Shown piece after piece: positions 18,671 through 28,122 of a stretch of DNA of 64,000 bases (positions within the stretch are counted from its first letter, which is position 1; each line of letters begins with the position of its first letter). The position numbers and the translations under genes are program-made. The stretch is from the NCBI GenBank assembly GCA_947458455.1, contig CANGYJ010000002.1, positions 310,001-374,000 of the forward strand, read 5' to 3'. The notes beneath the pieces are model-generated. The model ran no database searches. It was not told where the DNA came from and saw nothing but the letters and a program-made list of their open reading frames with translations. Origin of the DNA: Verrucomicrobiaceae bacterium. GTDB taxonomy: Bacteria > Verrucomicrobiota > Verrucomicrobiia > Verrucomicrobiales > Verrucomicrobiaceae.

Positions 18671-19110
18671 GACGAGGAAGAGATCAAAAGGCGCTGCATG
18701 CGGGAGCCATCGGCCCCGGCGATGAGATCACGCAGCGTGTGGCGGTCCAGTGTTTCGTAGAAGGCGTTCACGGCCTGGGCGAGAGCGCCTTTGAGACGAC
18801 AAGAGCCGTTGAGGATGCAGGTGTTGTGCTCCTTGTCGAAGCACTCGACGAGGGGCGGCGTGCCTTCCGTGCGGCGCACGACCATGCCCACGCGGATGTC
18901 CTCCGGCTTCATCGCCAGCGAGACGCCACCGCCGCGTCCGCGACGTGTTTCGAGGTAGCCGAGCTTCGCCAGGTAGTTCACCACCTTCACGAGGTGATGC
19001 CGGGAGATGTCATAGGCCTCCGCCACCTCGCTGAGTGAAAAACTTTGGCCCTTCAGCGCGGCAAACATGAGCACGCGGAGGGAATAATCGGTGAAGAGGC
19101 TGAGTCGCAT
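18667..19110 (-). CDS. nsrR: Rrf2-family regulator, NsrR-type nitric oxide sensor
   Basis: From ATG 19110 the product is 147 residues, normal for Rrf2 regulators. The winged helix covers about residues 1-60 (FSLSEVAEAYDISRHHLVKV as recognition region). The cluster-binding pattern of NsrR is complete: D8 plus C90, C98 and C104, matching the Asp8 and three Cys ligands known for the [4Fe-4S] cluster of Streptomyces NsrR. The C-terminal AFYETLDRHTLRDL also matches the family. In NsrR the cluster reacts with nitric oxide and releases DNA. The longer upstream reading frame is only translated octamer repeat. It heads an operon with the heme protein at 17354. Confidence 0.88.
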   Translation of the reverse strand: MRLSLFTDYSLRVLMFAALKGQSFSLSEVAEAYDISRHHLVKVVNYLAKLGYLETRRGRGGGVSLAMKPEDIRVGMVVRRTEGTPPLVECFDKEHNTCILNGSCRLKGALAQAVNAFYETLDRHTLRDLIAGADGSRMQRLLISSSS

Positions 19111-19228
19111 GCCCCGGTTTACTCCCAGGCGACGGCTTAACTTGCACGCGCCGTGCATCTTTGATGAACTCACGCCAAACGAGGCGCAGTGGAGGGCAAG
19201 ATCGGGCGGGACGCGGGGCTCGGGGCGA

Positions 19229-19343
19229 TGGAGTAATGGAGTAATGGAGTGGTGGAGTAATGGAGTGGTGGAGTAATGGAGTGGTGGAGTAATGGAGTGG
19301 TGGAGTGGTGGAGTGGTGGAGTGGTGGAGTAATGGAGTGGTGG
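19229..19343. repeat. Octamer tandem array TGGAGTRR upstream of nsrR
   Basis: Fourteen consecutive 8-base units of TGGAGTAA or TGGAGTGG run from 19229 to 19340, followed by a partial unit. A small hairpin GGGCT-GCGG-AGCCC and then an inverted half array (CCAATACTCCACCACTCC) follow, up to 19384. This fills most of the 331-base gene-free stretch between nsrR (start 19110) and the terminator at 19387. Nothing else was recognised in that gap besides the expected nsrR promoter region. The unit is not a multiple of three and no gene crosses it. Confidence 0.9.
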
Positions 19344-19386
19344 TTGGGCTGCGGAGCCCATTGCTCCAATACTCCACCACTCCAAC

Positions 19387-19417
19387 AAAAAAGCCCGGGC
19401 ATTGCTGCGCCGGGCTT
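19387..19417 (-). terminator. Rho-independent terminator of the Cys-rich lipoprotein gene
   Basis: On the minus strand AAGCCCGG, loop CGCAGCAATG and CCCGGGCTT form a stem that continues directly into six T residues (19387-19392). It is 25 bases past the stop at 19442. Confidence 0.85.
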
Positions 19418-19441
19418 GGTGGGGAAAATCGAGCGGGTGGC

Positions 19442-19600
19442 TCAATGGTTGCAGGTCTTGCAGTCGGTGGTCTTTTTGCTGTCGCAGCAGGCGGAGGTGC
19501 CGGATTTGCAGCATTCTTTCTTCGGAGCGAACATGCAGGATTTGCAGCTCGAAAGGCTGAAGACGGCGGCGATGAGGGCGAGGGTGGCGAGTGATTTCAT
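19442..19600 (-). CDS. Small cysteine-rich lipoprotein
   Basis: The chosen start at ATG 19600 gives 52 residues with a signal peptide and lipobox (VFSLSSC, lipidated C19). The mature part carries seven further cysteines in pairs: C22, C30-C31, C38-C39, C47 and C50, followed by NH at the end. The family is not recognised. Dense paired cysteines in a lipid-anchored peptide suggest metal binding or thiol redox buffering at the cell envelope, which is inference. It is a single gene with its own terminator at 19387-19417. Confidence 0.75.
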   Translation of the reverse strand: MKSLATLALIAAVFSLSSCKSCMFAPKKECCKSGTSACCDSKKTTDCKTCNH

Positions 19601-19704
19601 GAGTTTGGTGGTGTTGTTGGATGATTGAAGCGGCCGGTGGTGGCCGGGTGCGCTTGTGGATACGAGCATGCCAAGCAGGCTTTATTCCTGGCAAGCACGA
19701 AATC

Positions 19705-20292
19705 TCAGGAATGGGCCGGTTTTACCTTCTCGGTGAGCTCGCGGGTGCGTTTTGCCAGCTCCATGCGGTGGCCGATCTCCCAAATGCCCCAACTGGCCAC
19801 ATAACCCACCACGGCGCAGATGGCACCGAGCACGAGACCGCCGATGAGCATCACGGGCGCATGCTCTTTCAGCACCATCCAGGCCTCGATGGCGGAATCT
19901 GGCAGGTGATCCGGGAAGGGCGTGGTGGGCACAGCGGTGTAAAAGCTGAGGAACCACTTGCCGATGGCATATTCGGCGGAGGCCAGCAGAGGCACGGTCA
20001 CCGGATTGCTCACCCAGCACAGCGCCAGGGCAATGGGGATGTTCACCCGGAAGAGGGCGCACACGATGGTGGCCGTGGGCATCTGGATGGGGAGCAATTG
20101 CAGCGTGATGAAGGAGCCGACGGCCATGCCGCCGGCAAAGGTGTGCTGCGTGGGCTTCCACACCCGTTTGTCGAGAAAGTGGCGGGCGAACCAGCGCATG
20201 AGAGGCCGCTCCCGCAGCTTGCGCGGGTGTTTGAGGAAACGGTAGGTCTGGAAGACCGAGCGTCGGAACCAGGATCGAAGGCGGATCAGCAT
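19705..20292 (-). CDS. DUF2062 membrane protein
   Basis: From ATG 20292 the product is 195 residues. It has a basic N-terminus and three or four hydrophobic segments, with the DUF2062 signature FAGGMAVGSFITLQLLPIQM and ALCWVSNPVTVPLL. An in-frame TTG at 20307 would add five residues. The family is of unknown function and is sometimes fused or linked to cell-envelope glycosyltransferases. The start lies eight bases past the uppP stop, so it is probably co-transcribed with that undecaprenyl-pyrophosphate phosphatase. Confidence 0.85.
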   Translation of the reverse strand: MLIRLRSWFRRSVFQTYRFLKHPRKLRERPLMRWFARHFLDKRVWKPTQHTFAGGMAVGSFITLQLLPIQMPTATIVCALFRVNIPIALALCWVSNPVTVPLLASAEYAIGKWFLSFYTAVPTTPFPDHLPDSAIEAWMVLKEHAPVMLIGGLVLGAICAVVGYVASWGIWEIGHRMELAKRTRELTEKVKPAHS

Positions 20293-20299
20293 GTCATTT

Positions 20300-21094
20300 T
20301 CATCCAAAGTAGGCCCAGGCTAGCAAGCCGCCACCGAGAGCGATGCGATACCAGGCGAAGCCGTTGAAGGTGTGGGATTGAACGAAGCGAATCAGCCATT
20401 TCACCACGACGAAGGCGGAAATCGCGGAAACGAGCGTGCCGAGCGCCACCATGCCCCAGTCCTCACCGGCGGCCTCGCCGTCTTTGAAGGCAGACAGGAT
20501 CTTGTAACCGCCCGCCGCGAGCAGCGTGGGAATGCCGAGCAGGAAGGAAAACTCCGTGGCGGCAGGCCTCGCGATGCCCAGCGCCATCGCCATGAGGATG
20601 CTGGCCCCGGAGCGTGAGGTGCCTGGAAACACGGCCGCGAGCAATTGAGCGGCGGCGACGGCGATCACGACCGTCCAGGTGATGCCCGTGATGCCTTCGC
20701 GGCCCTTTTGCATCGCCTCCAGCGCGAGGATGACGATGCCGCCGATCAGCGTGGCCCAGGCGACGGGTGGAATCGTTTCCGGCAGCTCGATGTCGAGCTT
20801 CTTGATCACGAGGCCGCCGGCTGCGGTGATGAAAAAAGCCACGGCGAGTTTGGCGAGGTAGTCCTTCGTGGTCGGATCACTCAGCGAGGTGGTGAGCTGC
20901 TTCACACGCTGCGTGAAAACAGCCAGCACCGCCAAAACGGCCCCGCTTTGGATCACCACATTGAAGAGATCGCTCTTCGCTGGCAGCCAGCCGAGGTTCT
21001 GCGGGATGAGCAGATGCCCGGTGGAGGAGATGGGCAGGAATTCGGTGACACCTTCAATGATGCCGAGGAGGATGATCGCGAGCCAGTCGGGCAT
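20300..21094 (-). CDS. uppP: Undecaprenyl-diphosphatase
   Basis: UppP (BacA) dephosphorylates undecaprenyl pyrophosphate at the membrane and recycles the lipid carrier for peptidoglycan and polysaccharide synthesis. From ATG 21094 the product is 264 residues, the normal length. The two family motifs are clear: EGVTEFLPISSTGHL near the N-terminus and PGTSRSGASI at about residues 160-169. Multiple membrane segments follow the expected pattern. The longer frame upstream (to 21157) would precede the first membrane helix with a proline-rich stretch and is unlikely. DUF2062 follows directly. Confidence 0.95.
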   Translation of the reverse strand: MPDWLAIILLGIIEGVTEFLPISSTGHLLIPQNLGWLPAKSDLFNVVIQSGAVLAVLAVFTQRVKQLTTSLSDPTTKDYLAKLAVAFFITAAGGLVIKKLDIELPETIPPVAWATLIGGIVILALEAMQKGREGITGITWTVVIAVAAAQLLAAVFPGTSRSGASILMAMALGIARPAATEFSFLLGIPTLLAAGGYKILSAFKDGEAAGEDWGMVALGTLVSAISAFVVVKWLIRFVQSHTFNGFAWYRIALGGGLLAWAYFG

Positions 21095-21168
21095 GGGCGG
21101 AGGTGGTGAAAGCAGGGTGCGGGCGAGAAATCGGTGACTTTCCGCTTCGTCAGCCATCTTGCAAGGTC

Positions 21169-21324
21169 GTAGTCCGCGAGTTCACTCGCGGCGAACGTCG
21201 TTTGGTGAGTTTTCAGACGCAAAGCCCGATCGTGCCCCAAAGCCTCCACGTTGGCGCTGGAGCGAGAAGGCACCCACTTACCGCCGCGACAGGATTCCCT
21301 TCGGGGCTTCGCAGCGCGGACTAC
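21169..21324. repeat. Inverted REP-like pair (family D) between uppP and rph
   Basis: GTAGTCCGCGAGTTCACTCG (21169 onward, stem CGCGAG with CTCGCG) faces a second GTAGTCCGCGCTGCGAAG on the minus strand starting at 21324. The two heads point outward across about 155 bases. The rph stop codon TAG (21323-21321) is the TAG of this second head. Most of the 226-base uppP-rph gap is therefore repeat-derived. Confidence 0.7.
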
Positions 21325-22106
21325 TTCTTCGCGAAGAAATTCGCCAGGTTTTGAAGCTGGCCGCCGCTGGCGGGCCGCATGGCGGCCTGGATGATCTGCT
21401 CTTGCAGGGCGCAGAGCTCGCGGATGCCTTTGCGGCTGACTTCGAGCATGGAATCGAGCTGCGGCTGGGTGAAGGTGGCCTCTTCACCGCTGCCTTGGAT
21501 CTCGACGAAGTCGCCGTCCTCCGTGAGCACGACGTTGCAGTCCACATCAGCGGCGGCGTCCTCGACGTAGCAGAGATCGAGCAGCGTCTCGCCCTTCACG
21601 ATGCCGGCGCTGACAGCGGCGACTTTCTTCTTGAGCGGCTGGCGGGTGATCTTGCCCTTTTCGAGCAGCCGATTGCAGGCGATGGCAGCGGCGACGCAAG
21701 CGCCCGTGATCGAGGCCGTGCGGGTGCCGCCATCGGCCTGCAAGACATCGCAATCGATGTTCAGCGTGCGGGAGCCGAGCTTTTCGAGATCGATCACGGC
21801 GCGAAGACTGCGACCGATGAGGCGCTGAATCTCCGTCGAGCGGCCATCGGGTTTCCCACGGCTGCTTTCGCGTTCTTTGCGGTCTAAAGTCGAATACGGC
21901 AGCATCGAATACTCCGCCGTGAGCCAGCCGCCTTTAACGTTCTGCACCTTCATCCAGCGCGGCACATCTTCCTGAATCGTGGCGGCGCAAATCACGCGTG
22001 TGTTGCCAAAAGCGATCAACACCGAACCTGCGGCGTGCGGGGCGACATCGACGATGAAGTCGATCTGGCGGAGTTGGTCGTGCTGGCGGTTATCGGGGCG
22101 GGGCAT
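21321..22106 (-). CDS. rph: Ribonuclease PH
   Basis: RNase PH trims the 3' ends of tRNA precursors by phosphorolysis. The product is 261 residues, slightly longer than the usual 240 or so. Family features are seen: GNTRVICAATI, GGWLTAEYSMLPYST, RSTEIQRLIGRSLRA, DCDVLQADGGTRTASITGA and LLDLCYVEDAAADVDCN. The phosphate-binding residues lie in the RESSRGKPDGRS-type segment. The stop codon is supplied by a REP-like head. A GxxExxY gene lies 66 bases upstream on the same strand, separated by one copy of a GC-rich repeat. Confidence 0.95.
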   Translation of the reverse strand: MPRPDNRQHDQLRQIDFIVDVAPHAAGSVLIAFGNTRVICAATIQEDVPRWMKVQNVKGGWLTAEYSMLPYSTLDRKERESSRGKPDGRSTEIQRLIGRSLRAVIDLEKLGSRTLNIDCDVLQADGGTRTASITGACVAAAIACNRLLEKGKITRQPLKKKVAAVSAGIVKGETLLDLCYVEDAAADVDCNVVLTEDGDFVEIQGSGEEATFTQPQLDSMLEVSRKGIRELCALQEQIIQAAMRPASGGQLQNLANFFAKK

Positions 22107-22129
22107 AAGGCTGGGGGAGGTTCGGGTTT

Positions 22130-22147
22130 GCCGCAGAGGGGCGGAGG
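22130..22147 (+). repeat. GC-rich dispersed repeat, copy R1
   Basis: An 18-base segment beginning GCCGCAGAGGGGCGGAGG is identical to the copy at 22614-22631 and in the same orientation. The two bracket the GxxExxY gene. Both are followed by a related GCAGAGATTT tail. Confidence 0.8.
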
Positions 22148-22172
22148 AGCAGAGGAGGCAGAGATTTTGATC

Positions 22173-22583
22173 TCAAAGATCATAAGTGGCCTCGCCATTC
22201 ACGACGCGATGGATGCCGTCTTTGAGGAGTTCGACGTTGAAATTGATCAGCAGGCCGAGACGGCGGTTGGCGAGCTTCAGGTAGCTGCGGAGCTGGGCTT
22301 TGTGAAGCGGGACGACGACCTCCACGACTTTGTTTTCGACGATGATGGTGTCGTTCGCTACGATGTCCATGCGGAACGGGTCGTCGAAAGTGATACCGTC
22401 ATACACAATGGGCTGCCGTTTCTGCCAGACGACGTCCAAGCCAGCTTTGGCCAGTTCATGACAGAAGCACCGCTCATACACGCTCTCGATCATTCCTGGC
22501 CCGAAGTGTCGATGAACGATCATCGCACAGCCGATGATCCGGGTCGCCAACTCGTTCTCATAAGGCGTGGGATCGGTGAGCAT
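22173..22583 (-). CDS. GxxExxY protein (predicted PD-(D/E)XK-like)
   Basis: From ATG 22583 the product is 136 residues. It carries the family motif GPGMIESVYERCF (GxxExxY) and the later segments FRMDIVANDTIIVENKVVE and LHKAQLRSYLKLANRRLGLLINF, which resemble a PD-(D/E)XK nuclease core (D, then ExK as ENK). The family is short, widespread and patchily distributed, and its function is unknown. Identical 18-base direct repeats lie on both sides (22130 and 22614), and an inverted relative is at 22679. This suggests arrival as a small mobile unit between aguA and rph. Confidence 0.85.
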   Translation of the reverse strand: MLTDPTPYENELATRIIGCAMIVHRHFGPGMIESVYERCFCHELAKAGLDVVWQKRQPIVYDGITFDDPFRMDIVANDTIIVENKVVEVVVPLHKAQLRSYLKLANRRLGLLINFNVELLKDGIHRVVNGEATYDL

Positions 22584-22613
22584 GACCTTCAAGGCGTTGG
22601 GTGGTTCGGACTC

Positions 22614-22631
22614 GCCGCAGAGGGGCGGAGG
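22614..22631 (+). repeat. GC-rich dispersed repeat, copy R2
   Basis: Identical over 18 bases and in the same orientation as R1 (22130-22147). It continues with GCGCAGAGATTTAAAGATG, related to the bases after R1. It lies just upstream of the GxxExxY start codon and so may include its promoter region. Confidence 0.8.
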
Positions 22632-22678
22632 GCGCAGAGATTTAAAGATGATCCAAAGCAGTCAGGGAACACAAAAAA

Positions 22679-22712
22679 CTCTGCGTCCTCCGCCTCTTTG
22701 CCCCTCTGCGGC
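22679..22712 (-). repeat. GC-rich dispersed repeat, inverted copy R3
   Basis: On the minus strand it reads GCCGCAGAGGGGCAAAGAGG, then CGGAGGACGCAGAG. It is an inverted relative of R1 and R2 ending 18 bases before the aguA stop. With R2 it could form a hairpin of about 30 bases around a 45-base loop. Confidence 0.7.
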
Positions 22713-22730
22713 CCAATCGAGCCTTCAGCC

Positions 22731-23783
22731 TCACTTCGGCTGCTGCATCGCGATGCAGTGGAAGGCACCGCCTTCGGTGACGAGGTCCTTGGCCATCATG
22801 GAGATGATTTCGCGGCCGGGGAAGCATTCGGCGATCTTATCCTCGGCGGCGGCGTCCTTCTTCTTGTTGCCGAAGAGGGGGACGATCACGGCGTTGTTGA
22901 GGATGAGGAAGTTCGCGTAGCTGGCGGGCAGGCGGCTGAGGCGCCAGTCCTTCATTTCGATGGCCTGGGGCATTTCGATCTCGATGATCTCCAATTTGCC
23001 ACCGTCGGGAGCCTTCACGTCGTCGAGACGCTCGCGGATTTCCTTCAAAACCTTGTGGTTCGGGTCGGTGTCACGTGGCTCGACCATGCAGATGACGGCG
23101 TCTTCGCGCACGAAGCGCACGATGTCGTCGATATGGCCGTCGGTGTCGTCACCTTCGATGCCTTTTTTGAACCAGACGATGTCTTTGACGCCGAGCATGG
23201 CCTTCAGCTCCTTTTCGACGTCGGCCTTGTTGCCGGGCTTGCCGCCGTGGCGGTTCGGATTGAGCAAAACGGCCTCGGTGGTGAGCAGCGTGCCTTTGCC
23301 GTTCGTTTCGATGGCACCGCCTTCGAGGATCATCGAGGAGGTGAAGCGCTCCATGTTCAGTACCTTGGCCGCTTTCTCCGGGATGCCGTTGTCGAGGTCC
23401 CACGGAGCGAATTTGCCGCCCCAAGCATTGAATTCCCAGTCGGTGATGGCCACCTTGCCGGTCTCGTTGTGCTTGATGAAGATCGGGCCGTGGTCGCGGC
23501 ACCACACGTCGTTGGTGTTGTGCTCGTAGATGTCCACCTGGGAGAGATCTCCCTCGTTATCGGCGATGGAGAGGCGGATGTTCATGTGGGCGAGCATCGG
23601 GGCATTGATGCGCACACGCTCGTAGCGGCTGATGACGCTGGCGATTTCGCCGAACTTGTCCTGGAGCTTGTGGAAGGTTTTCGGGCAGCTTTCCTTGTTG
23701 GAAGGCCACGAAAGCCAGATCGCCTCCTGCGGTTCAAATTCGGCGGGGAGACGGTAGTTCTGCGGGTAATTAGCTTTGCTCAT
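22731..23783 (-). CDS. aguA: Agmatine deiminase
   Basis: AguA hydrolyses agmatine to N-carbamoylputrescine and ammonia. The 350-residue length is normal. Conserved features are EAIWLSWPSN near the N-terminus, DVWCRDHGPIF, ILEGGAIETNG, DDTDGHIDDIVRFV and the C-terminal catalytic-cysteine segment GGAFHCIAMQQP (C343), as in the peptidylarginine-deiminase/agmatine-deiminase superfamily. It overlaps the end of aguB by 14 bases, and the two together convert agmatine to putrescine. Arginine decarboxylase, the preceding step, is not in the window. Confidence 0.95.
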   Translation of the reverse strand: MSKANYPQNYRLPAEFEPQEAIWLSWPSNKESCPKTFHKLQDKFGEIASVISRYERVRINAPMLAHMNIRLSIADNEGDLSQVDIYEHNTNDVWCRDHGPIFIKHNETGKVAITDWEFNAWGGKFAPWDLDNGIPEKAAKVLNMERFTSSMILEGGAIETNGKGTLLTTEAVLLNPNRHGGKPGNKADVEKELKAMLGVKDIVWFKKGIEGDDTDGHIDDIVRFVREDAVICMVEPRDTDPNHKVLKEIRERLDDVKAPDGGKLEIIEIEMPQAIEMKDWRLSRLPASYANFLILNNAVIVPLFGNKKKDAAAEDKIAECFPGREIISMMAKDLVTEGGAFHCIAMQQPK

Positions 23784-24642
23784 CCAAGTAGCGTTTGGTC
23801 AGGGGTGCGTAGGTGTCAATGCGGCGATCACGGAAAAACGGCCAGATGCGGCGAAAATCCTCCACGGCCTGCAAATCACACTCCACGATGAGAATCTCCT
23901 CATCCGTGACCGAGGCTTTGGCAACGATTTCTCCATACGGATTCGTCACAAAGCTCTGGCCCCAGAATTCGCTCTGCTGCTCGGTGCCCACGCGGTTCAC
24001 TGCGGCCAGGAAACAGCCGTTCGCCACGGCGTGGCCGCGTTGGACGGTCTCCCAAGCGCAGTGCTGCGCCTTGCCGAGGGCCGCTTTTTCGCTCGGCAGC
24101 CAGCCGATCGCCGTCGGATAGAACAAAATCTCCGCGCCCATGAGCGCGGTCATGCGCGCGGCCTCTGGATACCATTGGTCCCAGCAGATCAGCACGCCGA
24201 TGCGGCCAAATTTCGTGTCCCACACGCGGTAGCCGAGGTCGCCCGGCGTGAAGTAGAACTTCTCCTCAAAGCCCGGGTCCTGCGGGATGTGCATCTTGCG
24301 GTATTTGCCCAGCACGGTGCCATCGGCGTCGATCACGGCCGCGGTGTTGTGGTAGAGGCCCGGGCCGCGTTTTTCAAAGAGCGGCACGATGATCACCACG
24401 CCCAGTTCCTTCGCCAGCGGGGCCAAAGCCTCCGTCGTGGGGCCTGGCACAGCCTCGGCGAGGTTAAACAGCTCCGTGTCCTGCGTGATGCAGAAGTAGG
24501 GCGTGTTGAAAAGCTCCTGCAGGCACACGATTTGAGCGCCACGAGCCGCCGCGTCGCGGATGAGCTGCACATGCTGGCGCAGGCTTTCTTTTTTGGAGGA
24601 AAAGGCCCGGCTCTGAACCAGGCCGAGGGTGACTTTCGACAT
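23770..24642 (-). CDS. aguB: N-carbamoylputrescine amidohydrolase
   Basis: This nitrilase-superfamily enzyme releases putrescine, CO2 and ammonia from N-carbamoylputrescine. The product is 290 residues. The catalytic triad is E43 (LQELFNTPYF), K116 (GKYRKMHIPQD) and C153 (VLICWDQWYPE). The spacing and HIPQDPGFEEKFYF segment fit AguB rather than general nitrilases. Its 3' end overlaps aguA, so the enzymes are made together for polyamine synthesis. The hicBA genes lie directly upstream on the same strand with a 55-base gap, so read-through from that promoter is possible. Confidence 0.95.
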   Translation of the reverse strand: MSKVTLGLVQSRAFSSKKESLRQHVQLIRDAAARGAQIVCLQELFNTPYFCITQDTELFNLAEAVPGPTTEALAPLAKELGVVIIVPLFEKRGPGLYHNTAAVIDADGTVLGKYRKMHIPQDPGFEEKFYFTPGDLGYRVWDTKFGRIGVLICWDQWYPEAARMTALMGAEILFYPTAIGWLPSEKAALGKAQHCAWETVQRGHAVANGCFLAAVNRVGTEQQSEFWGQSFVTNPYGEIVAKASVTDEEILIVECDLQAVEDFRRIWPFFRDRRIDTYAPLTKRYLDEQS

Positions 24643-24697
24643 AGGACGGCGAGCTATGAACGTCCTCGCGGAGGATGCAAGGAACGTCTGCGCCCAA

Positions 24698-24883
24698 TCA
24701 CGGCAGCGGCACTTCGAGTTGCTTGCAGATGGCGCGTGCGGTCGTCTCCTTCACCTCGCGGTGCCGGGGCACACTGGTGAGTTTTCGAGAGGTTGGCTTC
24801 CACCAGATCGCATGGCTGCCGCCTTGGCGATACAGAGCGCACCCATGCTCTCGTAGATGCCGCTCGAGGTCGGCCAGTTTCAT
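24698..24883 (-). CDS. hicA: HicA family mRNA-interferase toxin
   Basis: The 61-residue protein has the HicA double-stranded RNA-binding-like fold with the catalytic histidine in GGSHAIW (H24) and the RHREVKETTARAICKQL helix at the end. HicA toxins cut mRNA during translation. The start overlaps the stop of the antitoxin gene by four bases, giving the order antitoxin then toxin, the reverse of classical hicAB. Confidence 0.88.
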   Translation of the reverse strand: MKLADLERHLREHGCALYRQGGSHAIWWKPTSRKLTSVPRHREVKETTARAICKQLEVPLP

Positions 24884-25098
24884 GCGGCAGCGAGTTCAAA
24901 GAAGCGTTTTACGCTGCGTGGACTCCTGCTTTCCTCGGAAAGCTCACGCTGGCATTCCAACACGAGTTGCACGGCTTCCATCAGGTTTGCTTGCGCCTCC
25001 TCCAGCGTCTCGCCTTCTGAGATAGCAGCAGGAATCTCTTCGACCCAGCAGGTGTAGCCACCTTCAGGCGCGGGTTCGAACACAGCAGTCAGTTTCAT
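24880..25098 (-). CDS. hicB: HicB family antitoxin (short form)
   Basis: From ATG 25098 the product is 72 residues: an N-terminal partial RNase H-like domain (MKLTAVFEPAPEGGYTCWVE, then IPAAISEGETLEEAQANL) that would bind HicA, followed by a short basic tail. No ribbon-helix-helix or HTH DNA-binding domain is seen, so autoregulation by this protein alone is doubtful. It heads the hicB-hicA pair upstream of aguBA and is divergent from alaS. Confidence 0.85.
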   Translation of the reverse strand: MKLTAVFEPAPEGGYTCWVEEIPAAISEGETLEEAQANLMEAVQLVLECQRELSEESRSPRSVKRFFELAAA

Positions 25099-25167
25099 GC
25101 GGTGAGGATGCCATCCGCTCTTTCGACGGTCAAGGCATCGCTTCATCCACCCACCGCCCTTGCCTCC

Positions 25168-25195
25168 TTGACCCATCAACCGCCCCCGCTACCAT
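25168..25195 (+). promoter_or_regulatory. Possible promoter of alaS
   Basis: TTGACC (25168-25173) and TACCAT (25190-25195) with a 16-base spacer lie 16 bases before the alaS start. They resemble sigma-70 elements, but the implied leader is very short, so this is a weak call. Confidence 0.25.
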
Positions 25196-25211
25196 CCGCG
25201 CCCTCTTTCCC

Positions 25212-27985
<2,774 letters not shown>

Positions 27986-27989
<4 letters not shown>

Positions 27990-28112
27990 TTCGGGCTTTA
28001 GCCCGTTCCGTGTTTGTAGTTCGGCCTTTAGGCCGTTCTGGGTGGTTTGTGACGTCGAAGAACGGGCTGAAGCCCGAACTACGAACCTTGACGGCCTGAA
28101 GGCCGAACGACA
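27986..28112. repeat. Four REP copies (family A) upstream of RAYT
   Basis: Two forward copies start with GTAGTTCGGGCTTTAGCCCG at 27986 and GTAGTTCGGCCTTTAGGCCG at 28016. Two inverted copies end at 28082 (GGGCTGAAGCCCGAACTAC) and about 28112 (GGCCTGAAGGCCGAACGAC). Each is a stem-loop of about 23 bases with a GTAG (once GTCG) head, arranged as two facing pairs. The first supplies the alaS stop codon. Confidence 0.92.
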
Positions 28113-28122
28113 AACTCGCGCC

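Noticed and set aside
19229-19343. Octamer array as a CRISPR
   Set aside because: Units are 8 bases with no unique spacers and no cas genes are nearby.
18667-19380. Longer N-terminus for the Rrf2 regulator
   Set aside because: The extra 90 residues are translation of the octamer array and lack any fold. Family alignment starts at MRLSLFTDYS.
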